Positions 24,659-32,340 of a stretch of 50,121 nucleotides of DNA are shown here, piece after piece. Position 1 is the first letter of the stretch. Every line of letters begins with the position of its first letter. The notes beneath the pieces were generated by a model. That model had not been told where the DNA came from. It worked only from the letters and a program-made list of their open reading frames with translations, and did no database searches. Position numbers and translations under genes: made by a program. The stretch is from Pseudomonas sp. R28(2017) (lineage in GTDB: Bacteria; Pseudomonadota; Gammaproteobacteria; Pseudomonadales; Pseudomonadaceae): the NCBI RefSeq assembly GCF_002112505.1, contig NZ_NEHW01000026.1:1-50121 (forward strand), read 5' to 3'.

Positions 24659-25384
24659 ATGAGCAAGGTAATCGTCGAATCGCTGGTCTATCACCTGTCC
24701 GGCAAGACGTATGAGAGCCGCCTGGTCTACGAGCCAGGAGCGCTGGGTCGGCCGGGCCTGGTGATGGCACCGAACTGGATGGGCATCGGTGAAGGCGCCG
24801 AGCGTATCGCCAAGGAAGTGGCCGAGAAGGGTTATGTGGTGCTGATTGCCGACCTTTATGGGCAGTCGGTGCGCCCGTCCAATGCCGATGAGGCAGGGGC
24901 GGCGATGATGCCGCTGAAGAACGACCGTGGCGAGTTGCGCAAGCGCATGAAAGAGGCCCTGGACCAATTGCTGGGGCAGTCCAAGGCGCTGCTGGAGCCG
25001 GGCAAGGTGGCAACCTTCGGCTTCTGCTTCGGCGGTTGCTGCGCCCTGGAACTGGCCCGTACCGGCGCCGACCTGAGGGCGGCAGTGTCGTTCCACGGCA
25101 CGCTGGACACGCCGAACCCTGAAGATGCCAAGCGTATCAAGGGCTCGGTACTGGTATTGCACGGTGCTTCCGACCCGCTGGTGCCGAAGGAGCAATTGCC
25201 GGCGTTCGAAGACGAGATGAACGCGGCCAAGGTGGATTGGCAGCTGCTGAGCTACGGTGGCGCGGTGCATTCGTTCACTGACCCGAATGCCAATGTGCCG
25301 GGCAAGATGCAGTATGACCGTCGCACCTCGGAGCGCGCGTTCCGCTCGATGCACAATCTGCTCAGCGAAGTGTTCCAGCGCTGA
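24659..25384 (+). CDS. Dienelactone hydrolase family protein
   Basis: The 241-residue alpha/beta hydrolase carries the nucleophile motif GFCFGG with Cys123 in place of the usual Ser, as in dienelactone hydrolase, the acid residue in HGASDPLVP and the catalytic His in GAVHSFTDP. Classical members open dienelactones in chlorocatechol breakdown; chromosomal relatives such as this one, away from catabolic genes, have undefined substrates. AAGGAG lies seven bases before the ATG. The reading frame is open back into the htpG terminator, but the ATG at 24659 gives the normal family length. Confidence 0.9.
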   Translation: MSKVIVESLVYHLSGKTYESRLVYEPGALGRPGLVMAPNWMGIGEGAERIAKEVAEKGYVVLIADLYGQSVRPSNADEAGAAMMPLKNDRGELRKRMKEALDQLLGQSKALLEPGKVATFGFCFGGCCALELARTGADLRAAVSFHGTLDTPNPEDAKRIKGSVLVLHGASDPLVPKEQLPAFEDEMNAAKVDWQLLSYGGAVHSFTDPNANVPGKMQYDRRTSERAFRSMHNLLSEVFQR

Positions 25385-25391
25385 CATCGCC

Positions 25392-25412
25392 TGGGGCCGC
25401 AAAGCGGCCCCA
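25392..25412. terminator. GC-rich hairpin between convergent genes
   Basis: TGGGGCCGC-AAA-GCGGCCCCA is a 9-bp perfect stem between convergent genes. It lacks a T-tract on both strands, so it may act as a weak terminator or 3' stabiliser. Confidence 0.5.
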
Positions 25413-25413
25413 T

Positions 25414-26277
25414 TCAGCGAGGCAACTCGATTCTCGAAGTTTCCCCAGGCACCACCGGCCAATCCCCCGCAGCCCACTTGGCCCTGGCCCGCTCGATCAA
25501 CTCCACATCACTGGCCACAAAGTTCCAGTTCATCCGCCTCGGCCCATCCAGCGGCTCGCCGCCAATCAGCACCAACTGGCATTCTCCCTCGGCGCACAGG
25601 GTGACCTCTTCCCCTTCCGGCAACACGACCAGGCTGCAGGCCGCAACCTGTTCGCCATCCATGAACAGCTCGCCATCGAGCAGATACAGCGCCCGCTGCG
25701 CATGTTCGTCGGGTACCACCAGGGTAGTGGCCGGCTGCATCAGCACATGTGCGTAAAGGGTAGGGGAGAGCACCGGCACCGGTGACTCCAGGCAGAACCC
25801 GCTGCCGGCAATCATGCAGATACGCACGCCCAGATTGTCACTGACCGGCAGGCTCGCCGCCGGGTGGTGGCTGTAGCTCGGCTCGCCCTGTTCCAAGGCC
25901 TGTGGCGATGCCAGCCATACCTGTAGCCCATGCAGGCGTGAGCCATGGGCCAGGGCGTCCGCAGGCGTACGCTCTACGTGCGCCACTCCCTTGCCAGCGG
26001 TCATCCAGCTCACATCACCGGGCAGTACCCGCTGCTCCGAGCCAAGGCTGTCCTTGTGCAGGATCGCGCCTTCGAACAGGTACGTCAGTGTGGACAGGCC
26101 AATATGCGGGTGCTGGCGGATATCCATGCCATGGCCTGGCGCATAGTCGGTCTCGAGCATGTGGTCGAAGAACACGAACGGGCCGACGCTGCGGCACTGG
26201 GCCGAGGGCAGCGGGCGCAGGATCGGCTGGCCCTCGACCGATTCGGCACGAGGACGGATGATCAGGGGGCTGCTCAT
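25414..26277 (-). CDS. Pirin-family protein
   Basis: A 287-residue bicupin. The N-terminal cupin has the pirin metal site: HPHIGLSTLTYLFEGAILHKDSLG supplies two His residues and later ones, and GKGVAHVER provides His and Glu. The C-terminal cupin (about 180-280) is the more variable half. Pirins bind iron; some act as quercetinases, others interact with pyruvate dehydrogenase or act as redox sensors, and the role here is not known. The ATG giving MSSPLIIRPRAES is chosen over an in-frame one 12 codons upstream, which is not part of the conserved fold. Confidence 0.9.
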   Translation of the reverse strand: MSSPLIIRPRAESVEGQPILRPLPSAQCRSVGPFVFFDHMLETDYAPGHGMDIRQHPHIGLSTLTYLFEGAILHKDSLGSEQRVLPGDVSWMTAGKGVAHVERTPADALAHGSRLHGLQVWLASPQALEQGEPSYSHHPAASLPVSDNLGVRICMIAGSGFCLESPVPVLSPTLYAHVLMQPATTLVVPDEHAQRALYLLDGELFMDGEQVAACSLVVLPEGEEVTLCAEGECQLVLIGGEPLDGPRRMNWNFVASDVELIERARAKWAAGDWPVVPGETSRIELPR

Positions 26278-26392
26278 GGCGGGCTCCAGGCGGGTAGGAA
26301 ATACCCCAAGCATAACGGTTTGCCGGGCAATGCTGAACCGTTGCGCTGGCTGCCGGGTCTACCCTGTTCATGCCAGGAAAAGGACGTAGCCC

Positions 26393-27400
26393 ATGATTGC
26401 CAGAGCGCTGGCCTGCATGCTGTTGTCTGGCTGGCTATGCCAGATGGCACAGGCCCGTGACTACCGCTACAGCGATGCCCATTTGCACTACGTGGATTTC
26501 TTCCAGGAGACCGAGGGCATGCCGGCGCTGATCAAGGCCATGGATCAGGCAGGTATCGAGCATTCGATGATTTCCGGCATCCCGGTGGCCAAGAAATGGC
26601 ACGAAGACGAGCCCAAGCGCCCGCGCTATTACGCCGGCGACGACGCCGATGCCTATTGGTACAGCGCCACCGATACCTATGTGGCTGCTGCGCTGGAAAA
26701 ACTGCCGGCCGAGCAGCGAAAGCGTTTTCACCCGTTTCTGACGGGCTTCAACCCGGTGGACAAGAATGCCGTCAGTCATATCGAGCGCATGCTCGAACTC
26801 AACCCCGGGCTTTGGCAGGGAATCGGCGAAGTGTTCACCCGGCATGACGACCTGACTGCGCTGACCAGTGGCGATACCCCGCGGGCCAACAACGAGGCCA
26901 TGACCCGTGTCTATCACCTGGCGGCGGAACGCGACATGCCGGTGCTGCTGCACTCGAACATCACCTCCAAGCGTGAGCGCAACCCGCTGTACCTGGCCGA
27001 GATCGAGGAGCCGCTGCGCAATCATCCGCATACCCGGTTCATCTGGGCGCATGCCGGAAGCAGTGCGGAGATCCATCGGCACCAGACGCGGATGGACTTT
27101 CTGTTGCCGGTGTTGACGCGCTTGCTGGCGGATTATCCGAATTTGTATGTGGATTTGTCGTGGAGTGTGCTGGAGCCCTATCTGCTGGACGAGCAGGGCG
27201 TGCCGCGCAAGGAGTGGCTGGCGCTGGTCGAGCGCTATCCGGAGCGGTTCATGCTGGGGTCGGATGTGGTGGGGCGGTTTGGCAGCCTTGGGGAGCAGAT
27301 GCACGGCTTCAGGCCGTTTCTGGATGCCTTGCCCGAAGAGGTGGCCAACAAGGTGGCTCGGGATAACTTCCTGGCGGTGTTGCCCAAAGGGAGGAAGTAG
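26393..27400 (+). CDS. Exported amidohydrolase-family metal-dependent hydrolase
   Basis: The 335-residue protein has a signal peptide (1-21, ending AQA) and a TIM-barrel of the amidohydrolase-2 type. Metal-site motifs are SDAHLHYVDFF near the N-terminus, LLHSNITS, WAHAGSSAEIHR and the late GSDVVGRFG, whose Asp is the usual catalytic base. The AxHxH pair is represented by AHLH. Relatives are decarboxylases or lactonases, but exported members are poorly known, so the substrate cannot be named. It stands alone between a pirin gene and a REP pair; AAAAGGA precedes the start. Confidence 0.85.
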   Translation: MIARALACMLLSGWLCQMAQARDYRYSDAHLHYVDFFQETEGMPALIKAMDQAGIEHSMISGIPVAKKWHEDEPKRPRYYAGDDADAYWYSATDTYVAAALEKLPAEQRKRFHPFLTGFNPVDKNAVSHIERMLELNPGLWQGIGEVFTRHDDLTALTSGDTPRANNEAMTRVYHLAAERDMPVLLHSNITSKRERNPLYLAEIEEPLRNHPHTRFIWAHAGSSAEIHRHQTRMDFLLPVLTRLLADYPNLYVDLSWSVLEPYLLDEQGVPRKEWLALVERYPERFMLGSDVVGRFGSLGEQMHGFRPFLDALPEEVANKVARDNFLAVLPKGRK

Positions 27401-27403
27401 TCG

Positions 27404-27514
27404 CCTGTACTGGCCTCTTCGCGGGCAAGCCCGCTCCCACAGGGATTGCGCAGCGCTCAAGGCTTGTGCGGTCCCTGTGGGAGCGGGCTTGCCCGCGAAG
27501 AGGCCAGTGCAGGC
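27404..27514. repeat. Inverted REP pair (P. putida type)
   Basis: Two REP units form perfect 37-bp inverted arms (27409-27445 and 27472-27508) around a 26-base centre. This is the longest and cleanest pair in the window and lies between convergent genes. Confidence 0.93.
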
Positions 27515-27525
27515 AACGCAAATGA

Positions 27526-27552
27526 AAACGCCCCGAACCGGTCGGGGCGTTT
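27526..27552 (-). terminator. Terminator after fabB
   Basis: AAACGCCCCGA pairs with TCGGGGCGTTT around an ACCGG loop. On the minus strand it ends in a T-tract (TTTTCATTT), fitting the fabA-fabB unit. Confidence 0.9.
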
Positions 27553-27571
27553 CACTTGCCGCAGTAGCGTC

Positions 27572-28792
27572 TTACTTGCCAGCCCAGCGCTTGAGCACCA
27601 GGGTGGCGTTGGTGCCGCCAAAGCCGAAGCTGTTGCTCATGACCGTGTCGATCTTGGCGTTTTCTTCGGTTTTGCGCAGTACCGGCAGGTCGGCGACTTC
27701 CGGGTCCAGCTCGTCGATGTTGGCGGAGCCGGCGATGAAGTTGTTTTCCATCATCAGCAGGCAGTAGATCGCCTCGTGCACGCCAGCGGCGCCCAGCGAG
27801 TGGCCCGACAGGCTCTTGGTCGAGCTGATCTTCGGTGCCTTGTCGCCAAACACTTCGCGAACGCCCTTCATCTCGGCAACGTCACCGACCGGGGTCGAGG
27901 TGCCGTGGGTGTTCAGGTAGTCGATCGGGGTGTCGACGGTGGACAGCGCCTGCTGCATGCAGCGGATGGCACCTTCGCCGCTCGGCGCGACCATGTCGTA
28001 GCCGTCGGAGGTGGCACCGTAGCCGACGATTTCGGCGTAGATCTTGGCGCCGCGGGCCAGGGCGTGTTCCAGCTCCTCGACCACGACCATGCCGCCGCCG
28101 CCAGCGATGACGAAGCCATCACGGTCGGCGTCGTAGGCGCGCGAAGCCAGTTCCGGGGTTTCGTTGCGCTTGGTCGACAGGGCGCCCATGGCATCGAACA
28201 GGAACGACTGGCTCCAGTGCTCTTCTTCACCACCGCCGGCGAAGACGATGTCCTGCTTGCCCCACTGGATCTGCTCCAGGGCGGTGCCGATGCAGTGTGC
28301 GGAAGTGGCGCAGGCCGACGAGATCGAGTAGTTGATGCCCTTGATCTTGAACGGGGTGGCCAGGCAGGCCGAAACGGTGCTGCCCATGGTGCGGGTGACG
28401 CGGTACGGGCCGACGCGCTTGACGCCTTTTTCGCGCAGGGTATCCAGCGCTTCCATCTGGTTCAGGGTCGAGGCGCCGCCGGAGCCGGCAACCAGGCCGG
28501 TACGCGGGTTGGACACCTGCTCTTCGGTCAGGCCGGAATCCTTGATCGCGTCCTGCATCGCCAGGTAGGCGTAGGCAGCGGCGTGGCCGACGAAGCGGTA
28601 GACCTTGCGGTCGATCAGTTCTTCGAGGTTGAGGTCGATGGACCCGGAAACCTGGCTACGCAGCCCCATTTCCTTGTATTCCGGGTTGTAACGGATACCC
28701 GGACGGCTGTTGCGCAGGTTTTCGGTGACGGTAGCTTTGTCATTGCCCAGGCACGATACGATGCCCAGACCAGTGATAACGACGCGGCGCAT
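27572..28792 (-). CDS. fabB: 3-oxoacyl-ACP synthase I (KAS I)
   Basis: The 406-residue condensing enzyme extends the cis-3-decenoyl-ACP made by FabA and so is needed for unsaturated fatty acids. The nucleophile is Cys161 in SSACATSAHC; the two catalytic His residues lie in NTHGTSTPVGD and KSLSGHSLGAAG, and GFGGTNATLVL is the C-terminal signature. Only 11 bases separate it from fabA, the classical fabAB operon of gamma-proteobacteria. It ends at its own terminator. Confidence 0.98.
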   Translation of the reverse strand: MRRVVITGLGIVSCLGNDKATVTENLRNSRPGIRYNPEYKEMGLRSQVSGSIDLNLEELIDRKVYRFVGHAAAYAYLAMQDAIKDSGLTEEQVSNPRTGLVAGSGGASTLNQMEALDTLREKGVKRVGPYRVTRTMGSTVSACLATPFKIKGINYSISSACATSAHCIGTALEQIQWGKQDIVFAGGGEEEHWSQSFLFDAMGALSTKRNETPELASRAYDADRDGFVIAGGGGMVVVEELEHALARGAKIYAEIVGYGATSDGYDMVAPSGEGAIRCMQQALSTVDTPIDYLNTHGTSTPVGDVAEMKGVREVFGDKAPKISSTKSLSGHSLGAAGVHEAIYCLLMMENNFIAGSANIDELDPEVADLPVLRKTEENAKIDTVMSNSFGFGGTNATLVLKRWAGK

Positions 28793-28803
28793 GCGAATAA
28801 CCC

Positions 28804-29319
28804 TTAGAAATTGTCAGTGGAGGTGAACACGCCGACCCGCAGGGCTTCGGCGGTGTAGATCTCGCGACCGTCGACGCTGACCGAGCCATCGGCGATGGCC
28901 ATGTTCAGCTTACCCTTCAGGACGCGCTTGATGTGAATGTTGTAGGTGACTTTCTTGGCGGTCGGCAGTACCTGGCCGAAGAACTTCACTTCGCCCGAAC
29001 CCAGCGCACGGCCACGGCCCGGCAGGCCTTGCCAGCCGAGGAAGAAACCGACCAGCTGCCACATGGCGTCGAGGCCCAGGCAGCCCGGCATCACCGGGTC
29101 GCCTTCGAAATGGCAGGCGAAGAACCACAGGTCCGGGGTGATATCCAGCTCGGCGACCAATTCACCTTTGCCGTACTTGCCGCCTTCTTCGCTGATATGG
29201 GTGATGCGATCGACCATCAGCATGTTCGGCGCGGGCAGTTGCGCATTACCTGGGCCGAACAGCTCACCGCGACTGCAGCGCAGCAGGTCTTCCCGAGTAA
29301 AGGCGTGTTGTTTGGTCAT
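28804..29319 (-). CDS. fabA: 3-hydroxydecanoyl-ACP dehydratase/isomerase
   Basis: The 171-residue hotdog enzyme dehydrates 3-hydroxydecanoyl-ACP and isomerises the product to the cis-3 form, the branch point to unsaturated fatty acids. Catalytic His70 (FACHFEGDPVMPG) and Asp84 (GLDAMWQ) occupy the same positions as in the E. coli enzyme. GAGGAGCTCGC before the ATG is a strong ribosome binding site. It is first of the fabAB pair; the 202-base region upstream holds repeats that may be regulatory. Confidence 0.98.
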   Translation of the reverse strand: MTKQHAFTREDLLRCSRGELFGPGNAQLPAPNMLMVDRITHISEEGGKYGKGELVAELDITPDLWFFACHFEGDPVMPGCLGLDAMWQLVGFFLGWQGLPGRGRALGSGEVKFFGQVLPTAKKVTYNIHIKRVLKGKLNMAIADGSVSVDGREIYTAEALRVGVFTSTDNF

Positions 29320-29521
29320 GCGAGCTCCTCAATAACCCCCTGTGGCAGGGGATGAATCTTCCCGGCCGGCCCTTCTTGCTTCTGGGACGGCAGCCTACAG
29401 GTAGACTATTGCGTTGTGGTGAAAGTCACAGCGCACCTGGCGAAAGAAGTACAGGTGTGCACTGAAACGTCTATTTTCAGGTCCGAACAAGGTCCTGTCC
29501 AGTACTTAAGACTGCCGCACT
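29320..29521 (-). promoter_or_regulatory. fabA upstream region with repeats
   Basis: The region carries an inverted repeat CTGAAA-N7-TTTCAG (29462-29480), an adjoining direct repeat AGGTCC-N5-AGGTCC with 11-base period (29479-29495), and a long inverted repeat GCGCACCTG-N12-CAGGTGTGC (29431-29460). These could bind regulators of unsaturated fatty acid synthesis (DesT- or FabR-like proteins act on fabAB in relatives), but none matches a consensus I can state, and the -10/-35 of fabA are not clear. Confidence 0.4.
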
Positions 29522-31453
29522 TTAGCATTTATCGCCAGTCGCCGCTGTCCGTCCTGGCAACCAGCGCTGCAATACCCGCTGCAACTCGGTGCGGCGGAAC
29601 GGTTTGCTCAGGTAATCGTTCATGCCTGCGGCCATGCAGCGCTCCCGGTCACCCTGCAAGGCATTGGCGGTCAAGGCGATGATCGGCAATTGGCCGCAGG
29701 CCGGCAGCTGGCGGATACGCCGGGTGGCTTCGTAGCCATCCACCTGGGGCAGACGGCAATCCATCAATACCGCAGCAAACTGATGCTGGCTGACCTGTTC
29801 CACCGCCTGTAACCCATCGTGGGCCACGCTGACCTCCATCCCCAGGCTGCGTAACATGGCTTCGATGACGCTTTGATTGACCGGATTGTCCTCCACCAGC
29901 AGGATGCGTTTGCCCACCTCCAGGGGCGCACTGCCCGCCGAAGCGCCGGCCGGCGTTGCCGGTACGGTGCTGGCCAGGGGCAGCGGCATTTCCAGGGTAA
30001 AGGTCGAGCCCAGCCCTTCGCGGCTTTCGCCGCGCAGCTTGCCGCCCATGCGCTCGGCCAGGGTGCGGGCGATCGACAGGCCCAGGCCCGTGCCGCCATA
30101 GCGCCGCGAAATCGAGCTGTCGGCTTGCTGGAAGGCGACGAACATCATTTCCAGGCGTTCGCTGTCGATGCCGATGCCGGTGTCGCGCACGCTGCAGGTG
30201 AACCACAGCAACTGGCGGTCAAGCAGCTGCCAGCGCGCCTCGACCTGAACTTGGCCACGCTCGGTGAACTTCAGGGCGTTGCCGATCAGGTTGAGCAAGA
30301 TCTGGCGGATGCGTGTCGGGTCGCCCACCACCTGGGGTTGTGCGCCCTCTGCCGGCAATTGCAGGTGCAGCTCCAGGCCGCGCTGTTGGGCGCTGTGCTG
30401 GAATGACTGCACGCTGCTGGCGATCAGCTCAACCAGGTTGAAGTCGATGTGCTCCAGCTCCAGCGTGGTGCGTTCGATCCGCGAGAAGTCGAGGATGTCA
30501 TTGATGACTTTCAGCAAGTGCCCGGTGGACTCGCTGGCCACCGCCGTGTAATCGGCCTGTTCGCTGGTCAGCTGGGTGGTTTCCAGCAACTGCAGCATGC
30601 CCAGCACACCGTTCATGGGGGTGCGCAGTTCGTGGCTCATCATCGCCAGGAACTCCGACTTCGCGCCGTTGGCCTGTTCGGCTTCCTCGCGTGCCTGGAT
30701 CAACTGGGCGATGGCCTGCTTTTGTTCGGCGCTGGCCTGGTCCAGGGCGTTGGCCAGGTTGTTGATATGGCGCGCCAGGTGGCCGAGCTCGCTGTCGTCG
30801 ACCACCGGCAGCGGGGCGTTGAATTCACCCTGCTGGATGGCCTTGACCGCGTGGCCCATGTCGCTGATCGGCTTGGCCAGGCTCATGGCCAGGCGGCGCG
30901 CCAGGAGGAACGTGAACAGCAGGGCGAAGAGCGCAAGGATGCCAGCCTTGAACACGATCTCCTGCTGGCGCTGGCTGAAGGCGTCGTCGGACATGCCGAC
31001 GATCACCCGGCCCAGGTAGTCGTCGCCGATGGCCGGTGCCGGCGCCTTGCCCTGTTGCAGGAAGTCGCTGTCCAGGCGGATCTGCTGCAGGCGGATCGGC
31101 GCCTGGAACACTTCCACCTGCTGCGCCCGGTTGTTGCTCTCGTCCTGCTGCTCGACGTACACCAGGATGTGGTTGCGGCTGTCCTGCACCTCGAGGAAGC
31201 GCACATGCGGGATGCTCAGGGTGGCGCGCATCAGGCCTTCGAGCACTTCATTGTTACCGGATATGACGCCGTACTCGGAGGCGGGCGCCAGCTGGTTGGC
31301 AATCAGCTGCCCTGTGTGGTTCAGCTCCTGGCGCAAATCCTGGATCCGCACGAAGGTGAAGAAGCTGATCAACAGCAAGGTCAGCAACAGTGCCGGGCCC
31401 AGGCTGATGATCTGGGTGCGGGTATGGATGTCCCAGCTCAGGCGTTTGCTCAT
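29522..31453 (-). CDS. Hybrid sensor histidine kinase (PA1611-like)
   Basis: The 643-residue inner-membrane kinase has TM1 (about 17-37), a periplasmic sensor domain (38-167, with IANQLAPASEYGVISGNNEVLEG), TM2 (about 168-186), HAMP (about 187-245), HisKA with phospho-His274 in MMSHELRTPMNG, a HATPase domain with N, G1 and G2 boxes (LIGNALKFT, DTGIGI, GTGLGLSI), and a C-terminal receiver with Asp565 in LMDCRLPQVDG. There is no Hpt domain, so it must pass phosphate to a separate Hpt protein. Its position next to fabA-fabB is that of P. aeruginosa PA1611, a kinase reported to work with HptB and RetS. Its start overlaps the upstream binding-protein gene by four bases. Confidence 0.92.
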   Translation of the reverse strand: MSKRLSWDIHTRTQIISLGPALLLTLLLISFFTFVRIQDLRQELNHTGQLIANQLAPASEYGVISGNNEVLEGLMRATLSIPHVRFLEVQDSRNHILVYVEQQDESNNRAQQVEVFQAPIRLQQIRLDSDFLQQGKAPAPAIGDDYLGRVIVGMSDDAFSQRQQEIVFKAGILALFALLFTFLLARRLAMSLAKPISDMGHAVKAIQQGEFNAPLPVVDDSELGHLARHINNLANALDQASAEQKQAIAQLIQAREEAEQANGAKSEFLAMMSHELRTPMNGVLGMLQLLETTQLTSEQADYTAVASESTGHLLKVINDILDFSRIERTTLELEHIDFNLVELIASSVQSFQHSAQQRGLELHLQLPAEGAQPQVVGDPTRIRQILLNLIGNALKFTERGQVQVEARWQLLDRQLLWFTCSVRDTGIGIDSERLEMMFVAFQQADSSISRRYGGTGLGLSIARTLAERMGGKLRGESREGLGSTFTLEMPLPLASTVPATPAGASAGSAPLEVGKRILLVEDNPVNQSVIEAMLRSLGMEVSVAHDGLQAVEQVSQHQFAAVLMDCRLPQVDGYEATRRIRQLPACGQLPIIALTANALQGDRERCMAAGMNDYLSKPFRRTELQRVLQRWLPGRTAATGDKC

Positions 31454-32340
31454 GGGGTGGGTTCTCCTTCGGCCAGGGCCTTGGCGGTGGCGTTCGGATC
31501 GATCGGTTCAAGGCCCAGGGCGCGCGCCACCTGCTGGTTGCCGCTGACGCCGTAGTGCATCGGGTACAGGCTGCGCGGCCAGCGCGCCGGGGATTGGTCG
31601 AGCAGCTGGTCGAGCACGGCCAGCCAGTCATCCTGGTCGCTGTAGGTGCTGGCCAGGGCGCCGGCGCGGACGAAGCCGGCGTTCGGGCCGATCAGTGCCA
31701 TCTGCCGGCCATAGCTGCTGAGCAGCAGGTTCTTCGCCGTCTTCGAGTTGTACAGCTCGGGGTCGTCGATGCCGAGCAGCACGTCGCTGCTGGCCAGCAG
31801 GTGCTGCAAGGGGCGGCTGTCGCGTTGGTCCGGCCAGTCCTGGGCGACGATTTCAAGGCCCAGCGCGCGTGCTGCCTGGCGCAGTTCGTCGAGCATGAAA
31901 TGGCTGTGCTCACCGTACAGCACGCCGATACGCTGGGCCTGCGGCAACAGGTAGCGGGCCAGGCGCAGCTGCCGGGCCATGGGCGGGTCGCTCCACAACA
32001 GCGTCAGGTACGCGGGTCGCGACTTTCCCAGGCGTTGTTCAGCCTGTACCCGGCTGATGCGCATGGCCAGGGCAGGTGGCCCGCTGTTTTCGCCCAGGCG
32101 CCACTCCAGCGCGGCGTTGTCGAGCAGCACCAGGCGCACGTCAGCCTTGAGCTGGCTGGGGCGGGCCAGCTCGGCGACGCTGCGAAAGTGCACCTGGTCA
32201 TGGCTGCGGCGGCCTTGCAGGGCTTCGACGAAGCTGCGCACGCCGGGCTGGTCTTCGCCGCCAACCAGCAGGATTTCGCTGGCGGACAGCGACCCCAGTG
32301 GCCACAGGCAGAACAGCAGCAGGCGTAGCAGCCGGGCCAT
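31450..32340 (-). CDS. ABC-type periplasmic binding protein, orphan
   Basis: A 296-residue protein with a signal peptide (1-20, ending GSLSA) and a two-lobed fold resembling the ABC_sub_bind family (COG2984-like): QRIGVLYGEHSHFMLDELRQAARALGLEI is the typical lobe-joining segment, then SSDVLLGIDDPELYNSKTAKNLLLSSYGRQMALIGPN. No permease or ATPase accompanies it. Instead it overlaps the stop of a TonB-dependent receptor gene by one base and the start of a hybrid sensor kinase gene by four. I infer that it gives a ligand or the receptor's state to the kinase's periplasmic domain rather than to a transporter. Confidence 0.82.
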   Translation of the reverse strand: MARLLRLLLFCLWPLGSLSASEILLVGGEDQPGVRSFVEALQGRRSHDQVHFRSVAELARPSQLKADVRLVLLDNAALEWRLGENSGPPALAMRISRVQAEQRLGKSRPAYLTLLWSDPPMARQLRLARYLLPQAQRIGVLYGEHSHFMLDELRQAARALGLEIVAQDWPDQRDSRPLQHLLASSDVLLGIDDPELYNSKTAKNLLLSSYGRQMALIGPNAGFVRAGALASTYSDQDDWLAVLDQLLDQSPARWPRSLYPMHYGVSGNQQVARALGLEPIDPNATAKALAEGEPTP

